64,000 nucleotides of DNA from Arabidopsis thaliana (taxonomy: Eukaryota > Streptophyta > Magnoliopsida > Brassicales > Brassicaceae), in assembly GCF_000001735.4 (NCBI RefSeq), contig NC_003076.8, positions 5,766,001 to 5,830,000 of the forward strand. Reading direction: 5' to 3'. This document shows positions 23,672 to 35,280 of this stretch, piece by piece (positions within the stretch are counted from its first letter, which is position 1; each line of letters begins with the position of its first letter). A program made the translations under genes and the position numbers. The notes beneath the pieces are model-generated. The model was given only the letters and a program-made list of their open reading frames with translations. It ran no database searches and was not told the origin of the DNA.

Positions 23672-24445
23672 AGCGTTAAATTTTCCGAACTCTAAAAGGC
23701 TTCAATATCTTATATTATTTGATTAGCTGACAATGCTGTTTGTTTTATCAAAAAGAAAAAAGCAAAAGGAACTGATATACAGCTTTTGGTTATTTTTTAA
23801 GTACTTTGATTGGTTCTCTTGCAACCCGCCAACACATGTTAAGTGTTGGAGCGTTTGCGGTTTGCGGTTACACGTGTTTGGCGTTTTCAATCGCTCTAAA
23901 TGAATAAGAACAAAATTAGCGTTTGTGGTGGCGGATTATCTTCAAAATAAACTTTATTCTCTACTAGCTAATGTTATCATTTCAAAAAAAAAAATTTAGT
24001 CGATAAATAGATTAAAATATATTTGTGGTCATAAAAATTATATGTATGCATGGAAACGTATCAATTCAAAACTGAAAAGTTTTTTGCAATGAAAATTGTA
24101 AGATTTATAATAATATGATTGTTGCTTTTATATACATGTTACATGCATGAATAGTGAATAACTGAATATTGAACTACTATGGTTGATTTGGGAACCGTAT
24201 TAGCCATCAACTAGACAAAAATCGTTTATATCAGTAGTAGCAACACTTAATAATGGTTACAACTAGTCCATCTGCTCAAATTCCCATATCTTTACTTTAG
24301 CTACATGGATTAACAGTTTTTTTTTTTTTGTTATCGGTTATTATACCATCATTAGAAACATAATGTTGTTTTGTAAAAAAAGAAAACACTCATATTGTTA
24401 CAACTTGGAAACATAAGTTCATTTAACTCCAATTATTACAAGTAG

Positions 24446-24604
24446 ACAAACATAGGTTTTATAGATACTATACTACCACAACCCATCACATGTTTTTTTT
24501 CACATTATGATTGGTATTTACAAAACATAGTTGTTATAGATACTACCACAAGGTCCACAACCCATCACATGTTTTTTTTCACATAATGATTTTGATATTT
24601 TACA
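24446..24604. repeat. Tandem repeat of about 75-85 bp, two copies
   Basis: Copy one (24446-24519) and copy two (24520-24604) share ACAAA-CATAG, TATAGATACTA and the block CACAACCCATCACATG followed by eight T and CACAT, with small indels. Confidence 0.8.
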
Positions 24605-24625
24605 AGGTCTTGAAGTGAAAAGGAG

Positions 24626-24678
24626 AAAATGAAGAATGAACAGTGTGCGAAAACACACTATGTTCATTCCTTCATTTT
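24626..24678 (-). ncRNA. Long near-perfect hairpin, likely in the 3' UTR of the IDA-like gene
   Basis: AAAATGAAGAATGAACA at 24626-24642 pairs with TGTTCATTCCTTCATTTT at 24661-24678 (one bulged base). The stem continues through GTGTG/CACAC to a loop of about six bases (CGAAAA). It starts about 75 bases past the stop codon at 24754 on the minus strand. The stem of about 22 base pairs could be an RNA stability or 3'-end element, a tiny MITE remnant or a small-RNA source. I only see the structure, not a function. Confidence 0.5.
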
Positions 24679-24753
24679 ACTATGAACACATATATATGTA
24701 TGTGTAGAAGATACTACATGAATATTCTTAAGCAGCTTTGTTTCACCTTGGTA

Positions 24754-25050
24754 TTAGTTCTCGCGGCAATGACGGCGATTAGGCCCGGACGGTTTTTCAT
24801 AGGAAAGTTGAGCTTTTTCATAGGAAAATTGAGCTCTCCTTGGCAAGTTATGTCTTCTTGATGGACCTGAAGGTGGAACCGGATATACTCTATGACCCGG
24901 CGGGTGGGTTTTCTTGCCGGTAGTTGCATTATGATGATGATGATGATGATCCTGATGACAGTTGAGGAACCGGAGTGTTGCTCCGGCGGTTATCGCCGAA
25001 AGAAGGACAACAAGGAAAAGCAACGTTGAAAAAAGTTGAGAGAGAGACAT
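24754..25050 (-). CDS. Small secreted peptide precursor, IDA-like (IDL) type
   Basis: A single exon of 98 codons begins MSLSQLFSTLLFLVVLLSA, a clear signal peptide, followed by a His-rich spacer. It then reads YPVPPSGPSRRHN, which matches the EPIP core of INFLORESCENCE DEFICIENT IN ABSCISSION peptides (P-x-P-P-S-x-P-S-x-R-H-N). IDA-type peptides are perceived by HAESA-type receptor kinases and control cell separation. Unusually, the precursor continues about 30 residues past the core, with a seven-residue duplication (AQFSYEK then AQLSYEK) and a degenerate second motif PSGPNRRH. A TATA box (25111-25118) about 60 bases upstream places the transcription start close to 25085, so I prefer ATG 25050 over the in-frame 25098. 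I do not remember this locus among named IDL genes, so it may be unannotated or little described. Confidence 0.75.
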   Translation of the reverse strand: MSLSQLFSTLLFLVVLLSAITAGATLRFLNCHQDHHHHHHNATTGKKTHPPGHRVYPVPPSGPSRRHNLPRRAQFSYEKAQLSYEKPSGPNRRHCREN

Positions 25051-25110
25051 TACTCTAGCTAGAGAAAGCTTGTGAAGTATATATCTATCTTGTTGCACAC
25101 TGGAGTAGTG

Positions 25111-25118
25111 TATATAAA
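25111..25118 (-). promoter_or_regulatory. TATA box of the IDA-like gene
   Basis: TTTATATA on the minus strand, about 60 bases upstream of ATG 25050. Confidence 0.5.
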
Positions 25119-25122
25119 TGAT

Positions 25123-26947
25123 TACGATTTTTTTTTTTTGTGATAAGTTTTTTTTTTTCTTTTCTTTTTTTGTAACGCTTATAACTTTGGGCAGAGTTTT
25201 TGATGTGTTTTTCGGGGTTACAAGTGTTTGCGTAACTAAAAAAGCAACTCTAGTTAATGAAAGTGCTTAAGTTACTTTGCTTTTTCATTCTCGAGTCGAA
25301 CCTTTTTTGACTTCTTATTCATAACTGCAATATAAATATTATTATAATCATTGCAAGGAATCTAGGTTTTAGTTCAAGTTTCTAGATTTTGAATTTTTGG
25401 TTTTCAAAAACAATTTTATCTAACTAGAATTAAATTTAGTATGAATCGAATGATCAATGTCGTACGATAAGTTAAAAACGGATTTGCTCTCCGTCTGCGG
25501 CTTTTAATGAAGTACATTTCGTACATTGATAAAACGAATACAATACAAAATAATAAAACTAAATTATAAGTGTAAGAACATCTAGACAAATCTTATTTCA
25601 ACCTCATCTAATTTAATCTCTTTATCTTAAACTCCAAGATAAGATAGTATGATACACAGTATTATTTTGTTCGGTCATGGAAGTGTTATTTTTCCGTATG
25701 GTTTCAAATTCAATCGCAAATTACCAATATAAGTCAATTATGAACAATAATATTCCTAATGTCACTCTATTCTGGAATTGATCTTTTTTTGTTTGTAAAG
25801 TAGTGCTTTAAACGTTACATGTTTTTACATAGAATTGAACAATAGTTATTAGTTCTAAACTGGTTCTCCAACCTATTGATCATTCATTCCTTTTTTCCTC
25901 CAAAAAAACTTTGGAAATGGCTGGAAAAGCTAAATATTAAACACTAACCCATAAAATTTAGTCATAAACAAATTATTATTTAATAAAACAGTCTATTTCT
26001 AATTTAGATTTCTTATAAACTAATTCCCTTTCTACATTTTTATTTTAAAACTCATATTTTATTTAAAAATTTCTTATCTTTATTAGACTTAAAATGATTG
26101 GACATAGTTTTAAAAAAAGTTAGTGGTCCGAAGTTTTATGAATCCGAGGATTTAGATACAAAAACTTACATTGGATTTGTCGTGTCTGAATTACTTGTCG
26201 GCGATGCAATTATTGTCTTTTGTCGGCGATGCAATAGCATTGGAATACAATTTAAGTCAACGATTGATATCAAAGATTAACTTTATATATTGTGTGTTTT
26301 CCCTTATGCCGTTATTAAGTCCATAAATTAGGGATCGTTTAGAATCTCCTTCCATCCTAATCTGTCTAAAACCGCGGATCCATAGTGTATGTAATACGTG
26401 TGAGAAGTTTAATCGTTCTCACTCACATGTTGTCTAATTGTGAATTTTCTGCCGTTACAAAAGTGCTTGGATGGTCTCGAGTAATCCATATCGATCCAAT
26501 CATCTCATTTGGACCACACTCGCGGTATCCACTTGACCCTCTGATGTATTCTCCGTCTACCCATATGCGGTTAATTTCATTTTATCTAATCGTTCATTAC
26601 TTTTTAACTTTATCAGACGATTCTGAAATCTGATAATTAAATATTTTATCTTTTCTGAATACTCATTTTACTTTTCTAGATCAATTTTTTTTTTTGCTAT
26701 GACTTTATTCATATCAATGTGATCTAATTAGTAATTAACTAAACACCCTGCATTCCTAATAACTTGATAGGCAACAACCTAACAATAGTAAGGCGGGGTC
26801 TATTAAGCACCTATCAAAAATTTCTGGGTATTTCCTTGAAATATATATAGTTCTGGGGTGATTATACAATTTACTCTAAATTGTTCAGCAGAGAAAAATA
26901 TTTGGAAGAAGAACTCAGAAAATACATAACGAAGCGGTTGGAAGAAG
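25123..26947. other. AT-rich intergenic region
   Basis: It contains poly-T runs and the upstream regions of the IDA-like and TatD genes. Frames at 26098-26280 and 26385-26633 show no domain or codon bias; I see no gene. Confidence 0.55.
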
Positions 26948-28581
26948 ATGAAACTGTTCGACGCGCACTGTCACCTTCAAGACCCGAGGATTATCACCAA
27001 AGCTCCTCAGATAATCTCCTCCGCCGTTGCTTCCGGCGTCTCTGCTTTCGCCGTCAATGGAGTCTCCGAGGTTTCGATTTTGTCAGATTGATAGCTTCCA
27101 AATTTACGAGTTTAGCTACGTTTTTAATTGAATCTGTGGTTTGGTTTGGTCTAGAAAGATTGGAGTTTGGTCAAAGAGATGGGAGCTAAATACCCTTCTG
27201 TTGTTCCTTGCTTTGGGATCCATCCATGGTAGGGATTATATAACATTACAAATTACTGGTAAAGTTTCAAACTTTAAGATCTTTTGTTCATGTTTTGAGT
27301 TCAGGTATGTAGCAGAGAGGAGTCCTCAATGGTTTGAGACATTAAAGAGTTTCTTTGAGACCACTCCTACTGCTGCTGTTGGAGAAGTCTATCTTTATCT
27401 CTTGTCTCTTTTTATCACATTCTTTTGATTGAAACTCTCCTTGATATGTGTATGGTTGAAACTGCTTTGTTTTTTTTGATCAGATTGGTTTGGACAAAGG
27501 GTCTAAGGGAAGGGAGATTGATTTCTCAGAACAGGTTTCAGAATTGAAAAACAGACCTTGTGGTTAAATGGTTTATGTTCTCAGTGATGGCTTTTGATGC
27601 TAAAGACATCATTTTTAATTTCAGGTTACCGTCTTTCGTCAACAGCTTGAACTTGCAAAGGAATTGAAGAAACCTGCGTCAGTTCATTGTGTTCGTGCAT
27701 TTGGGGATCTACTCGAGATATTAAAGTATGATCTTCGGCTTTATATTCTCATGTGTTGCTACAATTATGTCAATGTGTTCTTATGATGTGTTATTGTAAT
27801 ATGCAGATCTGTAGGGCCTTTTCCTTCTGGGGTCATGCTTCACTCGTATTTGGGTTCTGCTGAGATGGTTCCTGAATTTGCTAAGCTCGGTGCATATTTC
27901 TCCTTCTCCGGTTTCCTTATGTCCATGAGTGAGAAAAAAGCCAAGAAGATGTTGAAAGCAGTAAGATTTCCAAATTTTTGTACACCAAATTACAGCTTTA
28001 GGTAGAATGGAACATTGATATCAGTTCTTGGTAGGTTCCATCTGATAGGATCTTATTGGAGACGGATTCACCAGATGCACTACCAAAGGCAGAGTCAGGT
28101 TGTCTCTACTTTGTAGACGGAGATCCTTCTCTACCCGAAGAAGGAAATTCAGCTCAGGATCTTGATTCTGCTTCATATGATAAGCCTAATGTGTCTAGTG
28201 ACTCGATGAAGTTAACAAAGGAAACACTTAATCACCCGGCTAATATTCATATCGTATGTTGTTGCTTTGTGGCTGCTTAAACCATCTTCCTAAATTTATG
28301 GCCCTAATCAATCACGGTTACAGGTACTCGGATATGTAGCGCAGTTGTTGGATATGAAGAATGAAGAACTCGCGGAACTAAGTTATCAAAATGCTGTTCG
28401 GTTATTCTCTTACGAAGGTTCAAAGATACTTCTTGACAGAGGTAAATGATTTCCTGTAGTTTGTTTCTTCACATCTTTTTCTGGTCTTGAAACAATTTAG
28501 TCCTGAATGGATTTGTGTCTTTAGGTACTGGTGATGTCTCTGGTCACACTCAAAACCAGTCAACAACACATGTATCATGAG
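26948..28581 (+). CDS. TatD-related metal-dependent deoxyribonuclease
   Basis: Nine exons (26948-27070, 27155-27228, 27305-27386, 27484-27533, 27625-27725, 27807-27960, 28035-28253, 28324-28441, 28525-28581) give 325 residues. The TatD metal-binding set is visible: DAHCHL at residues 5-10, the glutamate in VGEIGLDKG, histidines in SVHCVRAFG and MLHSYLG, and LLETDSPDA near residue 200. TatD enzymes are TIM-barrel nucleases acting on DNA ends. An insert after LETDSPDA, rich in acidic and Ser residues (about 205-245), is longer than in bacterial TatD. No signal peptide is seen, so a cytosolic or nuclear protein is likely. The start is the only ATG placing the DAHCHL motif in frame near the N-terminus. 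I recall it as At5g17570. Confidence 0.9.
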
Positions 28582-29301
28582 TTCTTACTTCTTAAGAAAT
28601 CGTAGTGTTTCTCATCACTCTATTACGAGTCTTTGAATTTGGACTCTCTCTTTTTTTTTTCTTTTTTTTTTTGAATGTTTGAATTTGGAATTATTGTACT
28701 AGTGTTATAGACAATCACACTTTTCTATGTACAAACTACAAAGGTTCTGATTTTGTGTGAAAATTAATTCAGTTAATGATGTGATTAGAGTCTTTTGCGT
28801 ACAGTTCCTTATTAAGAAATTAGTAAAAATTATTTCAAGTTTGCTTAATTTCACTGTAATATAGAAACTAACTAATACTTTTCCCCCGGAGAATCCTGCT
28901 ATATCTCAACTTAATCCTATATCCCTGGAAGAGCCATACTTTTCTTGATAAGCTTTTTTGTTTTTGTTTTTAATTTCAAGTTTTACCGATTTGATTTTTA
29001 AGATAGATTTTTGTTTCTGAAATTTGGTTTTGTTTGCCTTTGGTTCTCTGTTTTCATCCATTGTTGCAGAACACATGAGACTGAGTACTCTGTTTCTTGG
29101 AGATTAAGATACAGAGCAACTCACAATTCTACTATCCTTCAGATGATCAAAAACTCTTACAAAAAATGTCAGATTCAGATAAGAAGAACAGCAATGAGAA
29201 TCGGTAAGATTTCTTAATCTCTTTTATTTTAAAGTAGTATTCATCATTACGATGTAATCCATGATATCTCTAATTATATATTCATTGCTTGAAGAAATTC
29301 A
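28582..29301. other. Intergenic region before the NPH3 gene
   Basis: It holds the TatD 3' UTR and the NPH3 gene promoter and leader. The open frame at 29011-29217 ends before the true start and looks like leader sequence only. Confidence 0.5.
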
Positions 29302-31031
29302 ATGTCAGCATCATATGTATCAGATCTTCATATCAACGTTAAGGGTGTTCCATTTCATCTTTGCAAAGTAAGTTTCACTCTATTCTCCATAAATTCGTTG
29401 AAAAGACTCGACACTTTCGTTTCTTAATTTCTCTGTGTTTGTTTTTGTAGGAAATGTTAGCAAAGAGATCGTCCAAAGTGAGCTCATTACTCGAGCGAAA
29501 CGAGATCGATGAGCTGCGTTTGATCCTACGAGATTTAGAAGTCGATCCAGAAACCTTTGAGCTCGTCGCTAGATTCTGTAATGGCTCTGAATTCAAGTTT
29601 ACATCTGATACCATCGTCTCTGTTCTCTGCATCGCGTATTACTTAGGGATGAATGAAGAACAAAGCTCTAATAACTTGTTAGGCAAGGCATCTGAGTTCT
29701 TAGAGCACCGAGTTTTTCCGAGCTGGAGTGAGACAATAAATGCTCTTCGTTCAGGGGACAAGAGTTTTGACAAGCTAGCTGATGTTGGACTTGTTGATGT
29801 GTTCTTTGATTCCCTTATCGAAAAAGCTTCCTACGATCCAAGACTCCTTGGTGAACTGATCAAGAACAGAGCAGAAACCGATGATTATAGACCTAACCCT
29901 AGGAGAAGATTGTTTGTTATAGATTGGAAATCGGAAGATTTGATCACAATTCCCCTTCGGTTATATGAACCTTTCATGATCCGAGCAATCAAATCCCGCA
30001 GCATTCCTGTGGAATACATCGTGTTATCTGTCTGTAAATACGCGAAGAAATGGGTTTTCGATACAGAAGAAAGCCTTTCAGGGCAAAAGAGAGAAGCAAT
30101 TGAAGTGGTTGAGAGGCTTTTGCCATATCAGAGGGGGCTAATCTCTTGTGAACTCTTATTCGAATCGCTAAAACATTCAATCTGGTTAGAAGCTAGCTCT
30201 GAATGTCAAAACGGATTCATGATCAGAATCTGCAAGCAGCTCGACATGGCTAAATCAACTGATCTCAAGATTCTATCCCGAGGTTATGGAGAAAAAGCTG
30301 AGGGTTTCGAAAATATTGAGCTCGTTAAGACCGTCGTAAAGAGCTTTTACACTTACTACGCTAATGAAGACTCTGAAACTGTTTCACATTTCGTGAAAGT
30401 AGCAAAACTGTCGGAAGAATTTCTGTTCTTGGCTGCAAGTGAGGCTTCTCTGAAGCTCGAGGCTTTTGTGGAGTTAGCGGAGATGACAGTGGCTGTTTCG
30501 CAAGGTATTTTGAGCTACTCAGATGGGATTTACAGAGCCATTGATGTATTCTTGGAGAGCCATAGATACTTAACTGAATCAGAGAAGATGGAAGTTTGTA
30601 AAGTTCTTGAATGTGGTAAACTCTCTCAGGAAGGATTCGAACGAGCCGCGAAAAACCAGAAGCTTCCTCTTAGAATCGTTGTTAATGTTTTGTGCGTTTC
30701 TCAGCTTCAGATACGTGATACAGTGGCTAAAGAGATTAAGGGTATGGAAGAGAAAGTAGATGAAGAAGAAGAAGAAGAAATTGAGGTTTCGAGCGATGAA
30801 GATGAGATGGAGAAGATGAGTAATAAGTTATTAGGACTTGAGATTGAGAATGATGAATGTGTTGTTCATCGTCGGAAGAATATGAAGAAGAAGAAGAAGA
30901 AGATAAGTGTGTGGGGGCAAGTGAAGAGGAAGTTTGGTTGCTTGAATTCTTCTTCTTCTTCTTATTCAGTTGATGCTTGCACCTGTGATGTCAAGAAGAA
31001 GAAGAAGAAGATTCATCATCACTACGAATAA
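29302..31031 (+). CDS. NPH3/RPT2-like BTB protein
   Basis: Exons 29302-29367 and 29451-31031 give 548 residues. Exon 1 (MSASYVSDLHINVKGVPFHLCK) is the beginning of the BTB fold and joins in frame at 29451, so the long frame from 29454 lacks the true N-terminus. The NPH3 domain follows, recognisable from DWKSEDLITIPLRLYEPFM (about 170) to the LTESEKMEVCKVLECGKLS and AKNQKLPLRIVVNVLCVSQL blocks. Relatives are substrate adaptors of CUL3 ubiquitin ligases at the plasma membrane that act in phototropin and auxin signalling. The C-terminus swings from a Glu-rich stretch (DEEEEEEIEVSSDEDE) to Lys runs and ends without a classic coiled coil. It is shorter and more diverged than NPH3 itself. I recall it as At5g17580. 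Confidence 0.9.
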
Positions 31032-31370
31032 CGAATACATTCAGTTCATGTTCTGTTCTTGCTCTGTTTCTGACATTGGAGAAACAATTTTTCAGGTTCT
31101 GTTTTTTTTGTGGTTACTGATTGTCTTATAATTCTTCAAAAATCCATAAGCATAAAAAAATTAAAGCTACAACAAAACAAATTCTTCTATGGGTCTTTTA
31201 CATGGTAATTAGTTCTTACTTAAAGAACAACATTCCTTGACTCACACGTCAACGAGAGAGGTATCTTTCTCAAAGCCTCTATCTCTCTGTTCAATCTTGT
31301 TTGCACAACCTGAAAGAAAAAAAGATCAGGTCTTGATCCCAGCGATAGATATCGATCATCCAGTCTCAGA
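31032..31370. other. Convergent 3' ends
   Basis: About 340 bases between the stop codons of the NPH3-like gene and the minus-strand membrane protein. Only 3' UTR-like sequence is seen. Confidence 0.6.
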
Positions 31371-31964
31371 TCATTTGTTTCCGTTCGATACTCTTAATGG
31401 AGTCCTATCGCAGTCCTCATCGACACTACTCTCATCATCATCGCTCTTTGAATTCGATCTACCATTTTCTTGATCTTCTTCTTCTTCGATTCGCATATGA
31501 TCCTGAATCAGATTATTAGAACTACTCTCGTTGTGATCTTCCTCTTTTCCACCTTCTTCATCCCCAAGAACCACCACATTCCCGAATTGCACGTGCTTCT
31601 CACCTTCCCTCGGTGAATTCCTCGGCGCCGGATCCGAAGTTGTCGTGACGGTTTCCGGAGCCTTGTTAGGATCGCCTTTCTCCGGATCGAAACTGGTAAC
31701 GCTCTTGCTATTAAAGATGGTGCTCTGGCTAACAAAGATGACGCAAGGTTTGAGGACGCAGGAGTAAACGTAAGCCAAGAACCAAAAGAGCCAAGGGACA
31801 CCAACAAAGACCATACCCGCTTGTAGAAACAGAGGGTTCGGATCAGAACGGACCAGGTAAAGTCCTAAAAGGACTCCTCCTATGAGGATACATGAAAGGA
31901 AGAGAACAGTGATAATGTATATTCTTGGATCACCTTTTCTCTGATCCATTCGATTTCCGACCAC
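31371..31964 (-). CDS. Small two-TM membrane protein with acidic cytosolic tail, unknown function
   Basis: A single exon of 197 codons. Two hydrophobic helices lie at about residues 17-38 (IYIITVLFLSCILIGGVLLG) and 48-72 (AGMVFVGVPWLFWFLAYVY). The second half is hydrophilic, rich in Glu, Asp and Ser (MRIEEEEDQENGRSNSKSDD), with many possible casein-kinase-type sites. No known domain is recognised. A second in-frame ATG five codons on (MDQRKG) is an equally possible start. I recall it as At5g17590, annotated as a putative membrane lipoprotein. Confidence 0.8.
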   Translation of the reverse strand: MVGNRMDQRKGDPRIYIITVLFLSCILIGGVLLGLYLVRSDPNPLFLQAGMVFVGVPWLFWFLAYVYSCVLKPCVIFVSQSTIFNSKSVTSFDPEKGDPNKAPETVTTTSDPAPRNSPREGEKHVQFGNVVVLGDEEGGKEEDHNESSSNNLIQDHMRIEEEEDQENGRSNSKSDDDESSVDEDCDRTPLRVSNGNK

Positions 31965-34028
31965 TGGTTTTGTAACAGAAATGAAAATTCAGAGAATGTG
32001 TCTTTGAATCAGAATTTTTGCTTTCTCTTTTTCTTTTTTCTCGGGAAATTTGTGACAAGGAAAAGTTTGGTGTAACAGAAAACTGAAAAAGAGCGCTAAA
32101 CGCGGGCTCCGTTTTTAATATATAATTTTTGGTCGCTAAATTACTGCGAAGAGTTTTATTAGTGAGTCGTTGTGAAGTTTGTTCGAGTTTTTTTACGCTC
32201 TAAGAGTGAATATAGGAATTAGGAAATGTAAAACTTTTATGGTGAGATACTACAAATTTATTCGGGAAAATTGATTCAAAATTGGAATTTTTAGTATGAT
32301 ATTTGCGGTTTAATTAATTACCTCCAGAGTCAGTCATTTTGTTGTTTTTCATGTCGACCAACTTTCTGTGGTGGCAATTTATCATGAGACCGCGTAAAAA
32401 TATATAAAATAAGACTATACATGGGACATATATACTTATCGTGCTATCAACCAAGATGCGACGAACGTTCACGATGTCTAATACATGACCTCCACTTTTT
32501 TTTTTTAAGTATGATTAGGGCTTTTTTTGTGATACACTTGTGTATTGTACATTTTTCAGAATATCTAGCCACACAAGGTCCACAATTGTTCTTTTTTTTC
32601 TTATTCACATGGAAATGACTTCAAAAACATGTCTTCTTGAAAAAGATGATTGAAAAAAAATCAATGACTTAAATTGACAGACAGTACTTCTCAGAATGTA
32701 AATTTCATTCAGAAAAAATGACTGAGTGAATTTTTCTTCAACTAATTTATAAATGCATGAACATTTACAATTAAAATGGAAATTTTGTTTTAGAACCAAA
32801 AAAAAAATTCAAAACCAAATTCAAACAAAAAAAACGGAACTACACTAAACCGCTATTTGACTCAAGAGATCATATTGATATACTAACCAAACTTAAACCT
32901 AGAATAAGGAAACATGTCCATTTATTTATTCTGTATCTTCTAGCTTGAGACCTATATATGCCAACTAAGCTTCATTCCTCCAACATCTTTGGATATAGTA
33001 TAATTTTATGGCATATTGAATACTTTGGTAACTTGGTACAACTGCTTGAGCTACGAAGAACATTTTTTTTTTTGTAAAACTCTTTTATGTTTAGCATCAA
33101 GGGTCATTTGAATGTTGTTGATGTTGGAGCTTCAGTTGTTTTAAAATTCAGAGTCTCCCATTGATTCCTTGGAGATGGCGATGGGGCATAAGCCTCTGAC
33201 CGAGTATCAAATTTTTGCCTCAAGTCAAGTTTGGAACCATATATAGATATTGTTAGCAGAGAACTTGTTTGTGGGTATATGCTTTTGTCATGTCGCATTT
33301 TATTGTTTTGTCTGTTTAATGTAGACATTAGTCTCGCTTTCAACATTGCATCACTTCTTTGACAAATTCAGATAAACACAAACAAATGCAGTTCACACAA
33401 CAAAATCAGAGTACGCTCGCAACAAAATTCTAAAACTAGGAGTAGATTACAAAATCAGAACATGATTCATATATACATATTTCTTGTGTGATTTTCTAAC
33501 TTTGTTGCATATTCTCTTACATATATATTTTTCTTGAGGGATGCTAACATCTTAACTTTTCTTTGTATGCATCAAAAGATTCTTCTCTGATGTCCAAGTT
33601 TTTCTTCTGTCAACATGTTCTTTTTGGATTCTATGTGAATTCTGTCAACATGTTCACATTTATCCTTTGAACTTCGACCATGACAATAAACTAGCTATTG
33701 GGAGAAAAAGAACAAGCCAAGTATCACAATGTTCGTCTTTCCAAAAAGGTCTTACTTGCTAGCTAACAAATTCAATAACCCGCGACAAAAATGGCCACCA
33801 CGAGCAAATTTCGCCTCGTTTAGGTATTCTTTTTAGGTCTCTCTCTTGCCACATTGCTTTTGTGGTGGATGTTCCATAAATTCAGGAGGGAACCAAATTA
33901 CTGTACTTAAAAAATAATCATCACTTTTTCTCAGCCTTCAAAAAGAAATCACTAATTCACTATTAGTGAGCTGTATAATTTTATCAGTAAATACAGTAAC
34001 AAAACAGTAAATTTGAAATTCTGTTACA
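31965..34028. other. Intergenic region, about 2 kb
   Basis: AT-rich with homopolymer runs. The minus-strand frame at 33104-33346 has somewhat less biased composition but no signal peptide or motif I recognise. No transposon ends were found. Confidence 0.5.
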
Positions 34029-35117
34029 CTAAAGGGGCAGACGGTAATTTCGCCCTCGATCATACCTCGAGAAAATAAATCTTCCCGTCGATAAACTCCG
34101 TACAAAAAAACCCGAAACTCCGCCGCTTCTCTGATTCGCCTCCGTCGGTGGAATCGTCTTCCCATCGCCATCTTCCCCTTCCTCTCGCCGCTGCGAAGTT
34201 CCAACTCCGCCGGATTCTCCTTCTTCGTCTTCAATCTCTCGCAGTACATCAGCAATCGAAACCACTACACCAGAGTTCAACGATACAGATCTCCGAATCG
34301 GCAGCGAATCTTCATCCTTAGTCTCCCGTCTCTCCTCCGGTAGTTGCAATTCCGATCTAGCGTCACTATTCCGAGATCCAATTTCCAGATCTTCGATTAC
34401 AACAACGGAATCAAAATCACCGGTTTGGCTTTCATAACCGGCCAAATTCAAATTGATTTCAGATACCGAACCGGTTTGATGAGCAGAATTCGATTGGTTA
34501 GCTACAACGACTGAAACATTCTGGCCGACGGAGGCGGTGGGATTATTAACTCCGGTGACGAAAGCGCGGCAAAGTGGACAATTAGAGTGAGATTTTAACC
34601 AAGTATCAATACAAGGAAGATGAAACGCGTGGTTACATTTCGGCAACAATCTCAAACTCTCGTTTTCTTCAAACTCACTCAAACAAACAGAGCAATCTGA
34701 ACCATCAACGAATCCATCTCCACTTTTATACTTATAAACAGTGATTGATTTAATCATGGACTCATTGAGTCCATCTCCATTCGTGGAGATTCTTTGCGTG
34801 GAGGAAAAGAAACCCTCACCGTTATGATTTAGGTTAAGAGTTTCTGAAGAGGAGGTTTGGTGGTGGCGATGACAGTATTTTGAGATGAGAGTGTAGTAGC
34901 TGACGAGGATGAGAGCGCTGGTTAAGATACCGATGAGAGCGATGAGGAGAGGAGAGAAACTGGAGGAGGAGGAGGAAGAGTCGTCGTCGAGGAAGAAAGA
35001 AGGAGGAGGAGGAGGGAAGATTAGGTAACACCATTGAGGACAGTAGATGTTGCAGATTCCTTGAGAACAATCATTGTATGAATCGTATGGTGACCATGGG
35101 TTAGGGTTTGTCGACAT
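34029..35117 (-). CDS. ATL52: RING-H2 E3 ubiquitin ligase ATL52
   Basis: An intronless frame of 362 codons, as is usual for the ATL family. It has an N-terminal Cys/Pro-rich lumenal or extracellular segment, then a transmembrane helix at about 55-78 ([19 protein letters not shown]). The GLD-like element is [12 protein letters not shown]. The RING-H2 finger is [20 protein letters not shown], then [20 protein letters not shown] and LC (about 145-187), with all eight metal ligands present. The long C-terminal tail is Ser/Glu-rich and may hold the substrate-binding region. ATL proteins are membrane-anchored ubiquitin ligases, often stress-responsive. I recall it as At5g17600. Confidence 0.93.
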   Translation of the reverse strand: MSTNPNPWSPYDSYNDCSQGICNIYCPQWCYLIFPPPPPSFFLDDDSSSSSSSFSPLLIALIGILTSALILVSYYTLISKYCHRHHQTSSSETLNLNHNGEGFFSSTQRISTNGDGLNESMIKSITVYKYKSGDGFVDGSDCSVCLSEFEENESLRLLPKCNHAFHLPCIDTWLKSHSNCPLCRAFVTGVNNPTASVGQNVSVVVANQSNSAHQTGSVSEINLNLAGYESQTGDFDSVVVIEDLEIGSRNSDARSELQLPEERRETKDEDSLPIRRSVSLNSGVVVSIADVLREIEDEEGESGGVGTSQRREEGEDGDGKTIPPTEANQRSGGVSGFFVRSLSTGRFIFSRYDRGRNYRLPL

Positions 35118-35280
35118 TTTGATTGGTTCTCAATGGTGTTTTTGTGTTGCAGAAACAGAGAAAGAGAAAGAGGAAGAAGAAGAGGGAGAGAGAGGAGATG
35201 GTGTGGTGAAGTGTCACTCTCTCTTTCTCTCCTTATCTTTGGGCTCTTTGTGATTTAAGATATGTAACTTTTAATTAATA

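Larger units (their letters stand above)
23672..24753. other. Intergenic region with tandem repeat and hairpin
   Basis: The left part is AT-rich and holds the BOLA4 3' UTR. The right part holds a two-copy repeat (24446-24604) and a long hairpin (24626-24678) just downstream of the IDA-like gene stop. No other gene is visible. Confidence 0.6.

Noticed and set aside
26098..26633. Two short frames upstream of the TatD gene
   Set aside because: No homology recognised, no codon bias, and no splice sites linking them to the TatD exons.
29375..29632. Minus-strand frame over the NPH3 start
   Set aside because: Overlaps the coding exon of a well-supported gene and has no domain.
33104..33346. 80-codon minus-strand frame as a possible peptide gene
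   Set aside because: No signal peptide, no known peptide motif, and no nearby promoter or splice support.
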